The notes beneath the pieces were generated by a model. The model saw only the letters and a program-made list of their open reading frames with translations. It was not told the origin of the DNA and ran no database searches. Positions 53,488 through 61,449 of a DNA stretch of 64,000 nt are shown piece by piece (position 1 is the stretch's first letter; every line of letters begins with the position of its first letter). Source of the stretch: Desulfosporosinus acidiphilus SJ4 (GTDB lineage Bacteria > Bacillota > Desulfitobacteriia > Desulfitobacteriales > Desulfitobacteriaceae); assembly GCF_000255115.2 (NCBI RefSeq), contig NC_018068.1, positions 1,459,977 to 1,523,976 on the forward strand. The letters run 5' to 3'. A program made the position numbers and the translations under genes.

Positions 53488-55941
53488 TTGGAAACATATA
53501 GCTTAAGCCAAGTTGTGGGATTAGGACTTCTGGTCCTGGTAATCCTAGATTTTATTCGGACCTTAGCGAGAAATGGAGCAATTCATATAGCTGATTTTCC
53601 GGTTTACCTATTTGTTCTCTTGGGACGCATCCTAGATACCATGGTTGCTTTGATCTTTAGTCTCTTCTCCAAGAACTGGGGGCAGCTTTCTTCCCTTAAG
53701 AAATCCTGGACTCAAACAATAACTGTGGTTCCTATTACTAGGAATATCTCAGGCAGAAATGAAGAGAAGGAATGGATGGCCTGGGCACGGCAAAAGCGCC
53801 CCATTCTGATTCACACGCTCGAACGTTCCGGTGCTCATATCTTTGTTGAGCGAAGTAAATTGCCGGGACAAAAATCATTCCCTAGCTCGAAAGACAGCGC
53901 TAACACCCCTGCGCCTAAAGTGAAAACGCTGGACTTTCAAGTTTTCTATTCTGTCGAACACCAGGAAGTGCACTTTATCCCTCAGTATTTTTATGGAGTG
54001 GATCCCTCCTTGCGTTCGTCTTTGCGTCAGAGGATCGACGATGGGACTATTGCCGTGGCTTTTGGTGTCGCGTCAAGAATTGTTTCTTTTGTAGAAAGAG
54101 AGGGTCAAGAAGCAATTGTTGTTAGGGTTGGGGCCAATACCGTCCCCAAATCATCGCTTCCCCCACCGATTCCTAAGGCTGGGAAAGGACCGACTGTTCA
54201 GTCCCTTGCTCCGGAAGAGGTGGATCTATCGCCTATTTCTGAAAATCTTCCCCCATTGACGATTTTCAACCAACCCAAGGCCAAGAAACAGGAGTCCAGA
54301 GATACCGCCGAGATGGTCCTGCAAGCATTTAGCCGGTTAAATATAGGTGTCGATTCCAGCGGGACGTCGAAGTTTCGCCATGTTAAAACGGTCATCGGCC
54401 CGGCGATCACCCAAGTGATCTTTCAAAGCTCCGGCTTAAAGATTTCATCGTTAACCAGAGAAGGGGAAAATATTGCTGCCGAACTTGGAATCCAGGGAAG
54501 TGTTCGAATTTCGGCAGTTCCCGGAATGCCCGGATGCTTTGGCGTCGAGGTGCCCAATGAACAGCGCGGGATTGTGACGCTTCAGGAAATGGTGGCCAGT
54601 CCCGAATTTAGGAAAAACAAGAGTACGCTTCCCTTATGTATTGGAGTGACGATTAACGGAAAACCTCTGATCGCGGATCTGGCCAAATTACCGCATTTGC
54701 TGGTAGCCGGTGCAACCAATCAGGGAAAAAGCGTTGGGCTGAACGCCATGATTCTTTCCCTGGTACTCCGACATTTGCCGGATCAATTAAAACTGATTAT
54801 GGTTGATCCGAAGGCTGTTGAATTAACGGTTTATGAGGACCTGCCCCATTTGTTAGCCCCCATCGCCACAGAACCGAAAGACGCAATGCAATTGCTGGAT
54901 AAAATGGTCGTGGAAATGGAGAGACGATATTCGCTCTTGCGGTCGAAAAAAGCCCGAAACATTCGTGAGTATAATGACAAGGTCCCTCAACAAGGGCAGC
55001 TTCCCTATTGGGTTGCAATCATTGATGAATACGCCGATCTAATCATGGGAGCTAAGAGTACCGGCAAAGACTTGGAGACCGCCATTGCCAGGCTCGGGCA
55101 AAAGGCCAGAGCTGCCGGCTTGCATTTGATTCTTGCGACCCAACGTCCGACAGCCGATATTGTTACCGGCTTAATTAAGGCGAACATGCCTGGGCGGCTT
55201 GCTTATAAAGTTGCGTCGACGATTGATTCGCAGGTCATTCTCGACCGGCCAGGCGCTGAGTCATTGACAGGCATGGGGGATCTTCTCTTATTAAGTCCTG
55301 TAGATCCGGAGCCGATCCGTGCCCAAGGTCCTCTTGTTACGGATGAAGAAATAGAGCGTCTTGTTGAGTTTTGGTGTAATAATTGCACCAGAAGCTTTAA
55401 AAAACTAAACGATAAAACGTATAGTCCTGAAAGGTTCGATAAAGAACCTGACGATAATCTTAAAGCAATAGATGTGGTTAAGCAGGAAACAAACAACATT
55501 CTAACCTTCACGAATAAGCTGATAGACTTATCCCCTGATCATCATGGTTTAAATAGGAGCCCTAGGGCAAAAGTAGAAGAACTACCGAATATTCCAGAGG
55601 TTTTAATTGTCGTGGGAAGCCAAGGACACATGGTGAATTTGGGCATTCCCTCGAAACCAAAAACTCTTTCTATTAAAAATAATGCGTGGGCCGTCCTCTA
55701 CGGATGTTCCGTGCGAATCGTGGTTAAGGAGCAAGCACCACGACGGGAATACTTAAAGTCCCGTCTAAATATTAAAACCGACGTAGCTCAAAGTATCATG
55801 CAGTTAATGGAGATCAGAAAAATAATATCTCCTTATAAGGGGCCCAATGCACCACGTCAAATCTATGTGTCCTTGGAGCAAGTCGATAAAGTATTTCCTG
55901 AAAATATCTTCTCAATGAATAAATATACAAGTTCAACTTGA
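53488..55941 (+). CDS. FtsK/SpoIIIE-type DNA translocase
   Basis: 817 residues from TTG 53488. Only two membrane helices (9-27, 42-65) in place of the four of chromosomal FtsK, then a linker to 280 and the motor. Walker A is GATNQGKSVG at residue 408, VDPKAVELTVYEDLPHLL follows, Walker B AIIDEYADLI at about 510, and ATQRPTADIVTGLIKANMPG is the FtsK signature. The C-terminal 190 residues after QGPLVTDEEIERLVEFW do not look like the DNA-reading gamma winged helix. It likely moves DNA to the T4SS channel, taking the role of the VirD4-type coupling protein. Confidence 0.9.
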   Translation: METYSLSQVVGLGLLVLVILDFIRTLARNGAIHIADFPVYLFVLLGRILDTMVALIFSLFSKNWGQLSSLKKSWTQTITVVPITRNISGRNEEKEWMAWARQKRPILIHTLERSGAHIFVERSKLPGQKSFPSSKDSANTPAPKVKTLDFQVFYSVEHQEVHFIPQYFYGVDPSLRSSLRQRIDDGTIAVAFGVASRIVSFVEREGQEAIVVRVGANTVPKSSLPPPIPKAGKGPTVQSLAPEEVDLSPISENLPPLTIFNQPKAKKQESRDTAEMVLQAFSRLNIGVDSSGTSKFRHVKTVIGPAITQVIFQSSGLKISSLTREGENIAAELGIQGSVRISAVPGMPGCFGVEVPNEQRGIVTLQEMVASPEFRKNKSTLPLCIGVTINGKPLIADLAKLPHLLVAGATNQGKSVGLNAMILSLVLRHLPDQLKLIMVDPKAVELTVYEDLPHLLAPIATEPKDAMQLLDKMVVEMERRYSLLRSKKARNIREYNDKVPQQGQLPYWVAIIDEYADLIMGAKSTGKDLETAIARLGQKARAAGLHLILATQRPTADIVTGLIKANMPGRLAYKVASTIDSQVILDRPGAESLTGMGDLLLLSPVDPEPIRAQGPLVTDEEIERLVEFWCNNCTRSFKKLNDKTYSPERFDKEPDDNLKAIDVVKQETNNILTFTNKLIDLSPDHHGLNRSPRAKVEELPNIPEVLIVVGSQGHMVNLGIPSKPKTLSIKNNAWAVLYGCSVRIVVKEQAPRREYLKSRLNIKTDVAQSIMQLMEIRKIISPYKGPNAPRQIYVSLEQVDKVFPENIFSMNKYTSST

Positions 55942-56447
55942 ATGAGATAACCATAAATACGGCTCATATAGGTTAAGTGTTTCGGGGACAATTAGATTTC
56001 TAATTGTCCCCGCGTGTTTAGCCTGTGTCAAGGAATTGAGGGGATTTTTTTTAATTGTCCCCGAAAATGAAATCCCTAGGAAATTATAATATAAGCAATG
56101 AGAACCTGATTGGGGACAATTAAAATTTGTGCGCGTTCTAAGTCATGCATATATTTTCAGAACATGAATAATTATGCGATCTATTTAACGCTGATTATTC
56201 ATAAATGTCCGGTGAAGGAATTGCTTTAATTAAGAAAATTGCTCGTAAAGTTGGCGTGGCCTACAAAACGGCCTGTAATAATTTTTAGACCATTAACAAC
56301 TCCTGTTATGACAGTAATTTAAAGTATATTCCTCCTGCTTGGCCTACTTTTATTGGCCCTACTTTGTTCTGATACTCGCATTTTTCGAACACGTTAAGAT
56401 TTTAGCCGATCAAGCTATTGAGTTAATGCACTAGTGGGCGCACTATT
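55942..56447. other. Intergenic region with GGGGACAATTA repeats
   Basis: A perfect hairpin GGGGACAATTAGA TTTC TAATTGTCCCC (about 55984-56012) may terminate the operon. Further AATTGTCCCC or GGGGACAATTA copies occur near 56052 and 56113. A short frame at 56208-56288 (IALIKKIARKVGVAYKTACNN) is a likely fragment of a transposase or helix-turn-helix protein. Confidence 0.6.
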
Positions 56448-56642
56448 CAGTACGCTCACTGAGTGCGCTTACTCAGTACGCTCACTCAGTGCGCTTACTC
56501 AGTGCGCTCACTGAGTGCGCTTACTCAGTACGCTCACTCAGTGCGCTTACTCAGTACGCTCACTCAGTGCGCTTACTCAGTGCGCTCACTCAGTGCGCTC
56601 ACTCAGTACGCTCACTCAGTACACCCACTCAGTGTACTCACT
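56448..56642. repeat. Iteron array of fifteen 13-bp units (tubC-like centromere)
   Basis: Fifteen consecutive copies of YAGTRCGCTYACT with only R/Y-type or C/G changes (consensus CAGTGCGCTCACT), fifteen times 13 = 195 bp, followed by a degenerate sixteenth copy at 56643-56655. It stands 35 bp before the ribosome site of the winged-helix gene. It is not coding, although one frame happens to be open. Confidence 0.92.
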
Positions 56643-56688
56643 CAGTTTGTGGGTAATTTTCTTCTAGTTTATAGATAGATAAAAGAGC

Positions 56689-56985
56689 ATGGAGGTGTAT
56701 AAGATGGCATTTGAAAAAGGCGTATTAATTGTTCTTAAAAATAAAGTAACTCCTGTATCAGGTGAAATTCTTATGTTTTTTAAAGAGCACTACCCAACTC
56801 CTTTTTTAAAAACAACGGTTATTGCCAAAACTGGATTGTCACAATATGTTGGAGGTGTTGCCTTTGAACGATTGGAGTCAGCTGCTCTAATCGAGTGTGA
56901 TAATTCCACAAATGGTCTCAATATGTTTCAGCTTTCTGAACATGGACTAGCGATGCTAGATCTTGTTGAACGAAATGAAATTTAA
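56689..56985 (+). CDS. tubR: Winged-helix protein, TubR-like adaptor
   Basis: 98 residues; the start at ATG 56689 (GAGCATGGAGG) or at internal methionine 56704. Helix pattern KGVLIVLKNKVTPVSGEIL, TPFLKTTVIAKTGLSQYVGGVAFERLESAALI and a wing (DNSTNGLNMFQLSEHG) describe a small MarR/ArsR-like winged helix. It lies between the iteron array and the FtsZ/TubZ gene, the exact place of TubR, which binds iterons and recruits TubZ filaments. Family resemblance is by fold and context only. Confidence 0.7.
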   Translation: MEVYKMAFEKGVLIVLKNKVTPVSGEILMFFKEHYPTPFLKTTVIAKTGLSQYVGGVAFERLESAALIECDNSTNGLNMFQLSEHGLAMLDLVERNEI

Positions 56986-57000
56986 AAGGGAGGAAAGATT

Positions 57001-58554
57001 ATGGCCATTTACACTCGTCCGCCATTTATTCGTTCAATTTTACCGGGGAATTCACCCATACCTTTTAAAGTTAAACCAACAGAAAATGAATACATTGAAG
57101 ATGCGGAGGTAGTAATTATGGAAAATGTCCAAAGTAATCAAGAAACTGTTTTTAAAGAAGAAACCACTAGTATCGAAGAAGCATCGTTAATTCCTGAAAA
57201 AGTCACTTTCGATGCTATCGATAATCCTAATGAAAATGAGGAAGATTCAATTACTTGCGAGGAGACCGCAGTCGAACCTTCAATCGCAATGAATAATTTA
57301 GACCAAGAATCGTTTATTTTGAATTCGACTGTTAGCATAAATTTTGGCATTATAGGATTAGGACAAGCCGGTGGGAAAATAGCAGACTCCCTTGCTGCGT
57401 GTCGTTTGCCTGGCAAAAATCAATCCACTTACCAAGCTATCGCCGTAAATACGTGTCTGGCTGATCTGCACGCTTTAAAAAACATTCCTGAAAGTCAGCG
57501 TGTAGCTTTACCAAACTATAGACTCGGTGCTATGCGGCAGCCTGAACTCGGATATGCTGCGATCAATCAACCTGGGGTATTAGACGATCTTGTGTTAAAC
57601 AGAGTCCCACGAGTTTTTGAGAACGTGGATCATGTCATTGTATCTGCCGGTATTGGGGGAGGAACCGGAACTGGGGGTATTCAAGCGGTTTGTGAGGCGC
57701 TCGCTGAAAAAGGTTATTCAGTAACAGCCATGATCACGTTACCGAGGAACCTGGATAGCGTTGAAGAAAAACAAAACGCCAATGTTTTCCTTGGGACCTT
57801 GCAGGAACTTATGTACAATGGTTTAATTTCATCGGTCATTGTTGTTGATAATAATCTTTTGTATAATCGGTACGTTAATCACGCGAAAGACTCTGGAATA
57901 GACATGGATTGGAAAATAGTCAGCAATATGGAGATTGTACGGATTATCAATGAAATGAACGCTACTACAGGATTACCTTCATCGACAACCTTTGATGGGG
58001 CTGAGTTAACTAAAATTCTAACGAGTGGAGGATGTGTAACCTTTGGAAAAGCACGAATATCTCTGCCGGATTCGGCCCTATTTGAAACGATAGCCTTAGA
58101 AATTTCTGAAATTCTGAACTCTGGATATTTAGCAGAATACAAGAATTTGTCTGAAGCGCGCTATGCGGGCGTACAATTGATTATGCCTCCGGATCTCGAA
58201 TTTGGCCCAATGATGGAACGTACGATTATTGATGAGCTAAAAAAGAAAATGCCTACTCTCCTTGGAACGTACGTCGGACATGCACAAGTTAAAGGTCAGA
58301 ATGAAATTTTGGTTTATACGGTTGTTAGTGGAATGGGGTTGCCAGGTCGGGCTCAAGAATTATCTCAATTACTACAAGCAGAAGTGGAAAAAATTAATGC
58401 TTCAGACGCGAAGCGGACACAATTCATGCCATCTGAAGTAACTGTAATGAATCCATTCTTAAAAGGTTCAAGACAGCGGACAGCAGGAAATCCTTTCGCG
58501 AAAGAGAGCCCAATCGGCAAGGCTAATAACCCATTCGGAAATAAACAACCATAA
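57001..58554 (+). CDS. tubZ: FtsZ/TubZ-superfamily GTPase
   Basis: 517 residues, GGGAGGAAAGATT before ATG, 15 bp after tubR. A disordered acidic N-terminus of about 110 residues precedes the GTPase. FGIIGLGQAGGKIADS and the tubulin signature AGIGGGTGTGG (about residue 218), with TLPRNLDSVEEKQNANVFL and a C-terminal domain to about 460. Full-length chromosomal FtsZ differs from this both in the long N-terminus and in helix H10 region, while plasmid TubZ proteins show such divergence. It would polymerise and move or segregate the element via TubR and the iterons. Confidence 0.88.
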   Translation: MAIYTRPPFIRSILPGNSPIPFKVKPTENEYIEDAEVVIMENVQSNQETVFKEETTSIEEASLIPEKVTFDAIDNPNENEEDSITCEETAVEPSIAMNNLDQESFILNSTVSINFGIIGLGQAGGKIADSLAACRLPGKNQSTYQAIAVNTCLADLHALKNIPESQRVALPNYRLGAMRQPELGYAAINQPGVLDDLVLNRVPRVFENVDHVIVSAGIGGGTGTGGIQAVCEALAEKGYSVTAMITLPRNLDSVEEKQNANVFLGTLQELMYNGLISSVIVVDNNLLYNRYVNHAKDSGIDMDWKIVSNMEIVRIINEMNATTGLPSSTTFDGAELTKILTSGGCVTFGKARISLPDSALFETIALEISEILNSGYLAEYKNLSEARYAGVQLIMPPDLEFGPMMERTIIDELKKKMPTLLGTYVGHAQVKGQNEILVYTVVSGMGLPGRAQELSQLLQAEVEKINASDAKRTQFMPSEVTVMNPFLKGSRQRTAGNPFAKESPIGKANNPFGNKQP

Positions 58555-58632
58555 CATACTGAAAAGAAACAATACTTTCATCAGGGTGAGATTTGAGTAG
58601 AAAGGCTTAAAAACTTAATTATCGGGGCAGTA

Positions 58633-58672
58633 AAAGCCAAGATCCGAACACTAGAAAGCGGGTTTTGGCTTT
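58633..58672 (+). terminator. Terminator after tubZ
   Basis: AAAGCCAA ... TTGGCTTT stem with inner ATCCG/CGGG pairing. The rest of 58555-58931 shows no gene. Confidence 0.6.
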
Positions 58673-58931
58673 ATCCATATCGAGACATTATATAATAATT
58701 TCTGATTCTTGCGGTTAGAGTATTTTTTTGCGAGATATGAAAGGAATATTCGGAAAAATGCTGAATCTATTAGAAAGATTATTTAAATGCGAACCTGATA
58801 CGTAGTTCGGGATGCTTATGGTTATAGCAATAATGGGAAGTTCAAACAGATGTATGATAGCATTGACTTAGGGGTTATCAATAACACAGACGGATATAAT
58901 TTTCTTCAAAAAATATAGGGGGAATAAAACT

Positions 58932-59627
58932 ATGGCTAGATGTACAGCACCAGTTTACGGTCATCGCACGGCAAGTGGAAGGGCAAGCTGCCCAGTATGT
59001 GGAGGTGGAGGTAGTTATCGAGGTTACAACTCTTATTCCTCATATTCTTCACCGTATTCTTCATCATCAAACAGTTCTACAAGTCGTAGTAGTGTTGGCG
59101 GACAAACTAAGACGAAAGCACGTTGGTCTTCAGTTGGTTCTAGTATTTTATATACTCCTGCGGAAATTCGAACACTTACCCCTGTGCGAGAAAATGTTGA
59201 GAAGCGTTCGAAATTACCAGATTTACGAGATGTTTTTCTTTGTCACGCTTGGGATGACCGTAAAGGCGCAGCTAAAGAATTACACGATTTCCTTGAATCA
59301 AAAGGTGTAACTATTTGGTTTAGTGAAAAGGATGTTCCTTTAGGTTCATCTTTACTTCGTGAAATTGATAAAGGGTTGGCAAAATCTCGTGTAGGTATTG
59401 TATTAGTTACACCTTCATTTCTTAAACGTGTTGAGGGAGAAGGAATAGCAGATAAAGAACTTTCAGCTTTGCTAGCTCGTGATTTGCTTGTCCCTATTGT
59501 ACATAATACGACTTTTGAGGATTTACGTGAAGTTAGTCCGTTACTTGGCTCGCGAAGTGGCTTAAGTACTATTGAAGAATCAATGGCAGATGTTGCGGCT
59601 AAAATAGCGGAATTGGTTACTACATAA
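58932..59627 (+). CDS. TIR-domain protein with Cys-rich N-terminus
   Basis: 231 residues, AGGGGGAATA before ATG. The start CTAPVYGHRTASGRASCPVC is a short zinc-ribbon-like motif shared by several bacterial defence proteins. A serine/tyrosine-rich linker (25-70) follows. The TIR domain begins at about residue 97: DVFLCHAWDD, VTIWFSEKDVPLGSSL (BB-loop side) and IADKELSALLAR, whose glutamate (about 175) is the NADase catalytic position. It probably degrades NAD+ upon activation. No STING or Thoeris partner is adjacent; the gene is 4 genes' distance from the kinase, split off by IS110. Confidence 0.85.
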   Translation: MARCTAPVYGHRTASGRASCPVCGGGGSYRGYNSYSSYSSPYSSSSNSSTSRSSVGGQTKTKARWSSVGSSILYTPAEIRTLTPVRENVEKRSKLPDLRDVFLCHAWDDRKGAAKELHDFLESKGVTIWFSEKDVPLGSSLLREIDKGLAKSRVGIVLVTPSFLKRVEGEGIADKELSALLARDLLVPIVHNTTFEDLREVSPLLGSRSGLSTIEESMADVAAKIAELVTT

Positions 59628-59941
59628 ACGACAAAAAAAATCAAACTCTATGGACTAATAGCACTGCTGATAACGAGCGGTTTTGCACAACGGTTGCACT
59701 AACCCCGAAGAAAAAAGGTAGTGTGAAAATTGAAAGTTATAGCTCGCTTGAAAGGTACTGCAAGCCGCCGGACGTTCTAGGCAATGACAAGTATAGTATA
59801 AGCAAACTCAGCAGTTGGAACTATTTTGTGAACTGCACATTATGTCTATCCTGAAAACAAAGTACTTGGGCCAAAAAACAAAAAAAATCCAACTAAACTC
59901 AAGTGAATTCTTGAGAAATTGTGGATTGGGTCTTTGAAGAT
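59628..59941. other. Intergenic, left flank of the IS110 element
   Basis: No gene. The left end of the element should lie within this stretch, but no terminal repeat is evident, as is usual for IS110. Confidence 0.4.
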
Positions 59942-61183
59942 TCAATTATTAACTAAGAGCTGTGGAGTTAACGCCTGTTCAATAGTCACAGTATATCCAA
60001 GTGTTTCTAGTCTTTTTACGGATTTCATAACTATCTCTGATTTGCGCCGTAGTTCAAAGAAATCAGGCCCTAGTTCTTTGTATGATGCATTGTTTTTGAG
60101 CATTAGGTACGCTATTTTGAGAATCGTATGAGCTACTGCTACAGTAGCACGGTTAGTGCCACGTCTTGCTGCAATCCTTTTGTATTGAGCACTGAAATAG
60201 GTGTTTTTTAAATGTCCGGCTACTTTGGCACATTCTATTAGTGTGGCTTTTAGTATGTCACTACCTTTACGCGTTTTACCGCTTTTACGTTTGCCCGCAC
60301 TCTCATTGTTACCGGGGCAAAGGCCAGCCCATGAAGCTAGGTGGGAAGCCGAAGGGAATTGATTCATGTTAGTACCTATTTCGGCAATGATGATTTGCGC
60401 GCTACGTTCACCAACTCCAGGAATAGAGTCGATAAGGGACACTTGTTCATAGACAGGTTTCATTCTTGCTTGAATTTCTCGATCAAGTGTAAGAACTTGT
60501 TCTTCAAGAATATCAATATGCTTGAGCATCATACGTAACATAATCTTTTGATGATCGCCCATGAAACCGCGAAGTGCTTCTTCAATTTGAGATATTTTCT
60601 TACGCATTTGTCTAAGCACTTTATCTGCTATCGATTGAACGTCAGTGCAGCCAGATATGAGCATATCAAGCATTCGACGAGATGATTTACCATCGATGTC
60701 ACTAATAACAGAAGCTAGCTTGATATTCGCGCCCTCAAGCACTTTTTGGATGCGATTTAACTCTCTGGCGCGCTCCTGAACCATACTTCTTCGATAACGA
60801 ACCAGTTCTTTAAGTTCGCGTTGCTCGCGTTTGGGAATAAAACTGCCATTTAGTAAACCGTGACGAAGTAAATCAGCGATCCATTCAGAGTCTTTAACGT
60901 CAGTTTTTCGACCAGGCACAGCTTTGATATGTTGTACGTTCACAACTAATGTTGATATTTCCTCCATTTCTAAAAGATTGTAGATTGGTTTCCAGTATGG
61001 ACGGGTCGCCTCCATTGCAACACATTCACAGTCAGCGCTCTTCAGCCAGTCAATGAGTCCGAGAAGAGATGAAGTCATCGTACTGAAAGTTCTAATCTCC
61101 TTCTTTTTGCCTTTAATTAGGCAGGCGGCGATAGTATTCTTGTGAATAACCATACCACAACAACGCTCGTAAATAGCATTCAT
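59942..61183 (-). CDS. IS110-family transposase
   Basis: 413 residues from ATG at 61183 (GGAGGTG 7 bp upstream on the minus strand; a longer start at 61204 is less likely). The N-terminal DEDD RuvC-like domain contains VAMEATRPYWKPI, VNVQHIKAVPGRKTDVKDSEWIADLL; the C-terminal transposase_20 domain has DSIPGVGERSAQIIIAEIG and LASWAGLCPGNNESAGKRK. It is a full-length, intact DEDD recombinase of the IS110 group, which works with a bridge RNA. The element separates the TIR gene from the kinase gene. Confidence 0.95.
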   Translation of the reverse strand: MNAIYERCCGMVIHKNTIAACLIKGKKKEIRTFSTMTSSLLGLIDWLKSADCECVAMEATRPYWKPIYNLLEMEEISTLVVNVQHIKAVPGRKTDVKDSEWIADLLRHGLLNGSFIPKREQRELKELVRYRRSMVQERARELNRIQKVLEGANIKLASVISDIDGKSSRRMLDMLISGCTDVQSIADKVLRQMRKKISQIEEALRGFMGDHQKIMLRMMLKHIDILEEQVLTLDREIQARMKPVYEQVSLIDSIPGVGERSAQIIIAEIGTNMNQFPSASHLASWAGLCPGNNESAGKRKSGKTRKGSDILKATLIECAKVAGHLKNTYFSAQYKRIAARRGTNRATVAVAHTILKIAYLMLKNNASYKELGPDFFELRRKSEIVMKSVKRLETLGYTVTIEQALTPQLLVNN

Positions 61184-61430
61184 TGAAACACCTCCAATGA
61201 TCAAAATTTACGGCGGGCTTCCTGTAAAGTATTAATCTACCCTGCGTGCTCATGGCAACAATTTGTGGTGCAAGCAGGAAGCCTTAATCAGTCTATAACG
61301 ACGGGCTCAAAGCACCAAGACATTTTGACCTTTTGCCGTAGCAAGAGTATTGACATTAGAACCCAGTTTTCATTCATTTGATGGTGTGGCACGAAGGCCA
61401 CATGGAGGTCTATAATGGGAAGCTTAACAA
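61184..61430 (-). ncRNA. Candidate IS110 bridge-RNA region
   Basis: The non-coding stretch upstream of the transposase (minus strand) can fold. GGCTTCCTG (61216-61224) is perfectly complementary to CAGGAAGCC (61275-61283), enclosing a 50-nt internal loop. IS110 non-coding ends encode the bridge RNA that pairs with target and donor. Its boundaries and loops are not proven here. Confidence 0.5.
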
Positions 61431-61449
61431 ATTGTAAGGGAGTAATCAA

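Noticed and set aside
56448-56655. CRISPR-like regular array
   Set aside because: Units are 13 bp head-to-tail without spacers. No cas genes are near.
56463-56678. Open frame of 71 codons rich in Ser/Leu
   Set aside because: It only reads through the 13-bp tandem repeats; the periodic RLLSTLTQCAYSV pattern is an artefact of the iterons, and no ribosome site exists.
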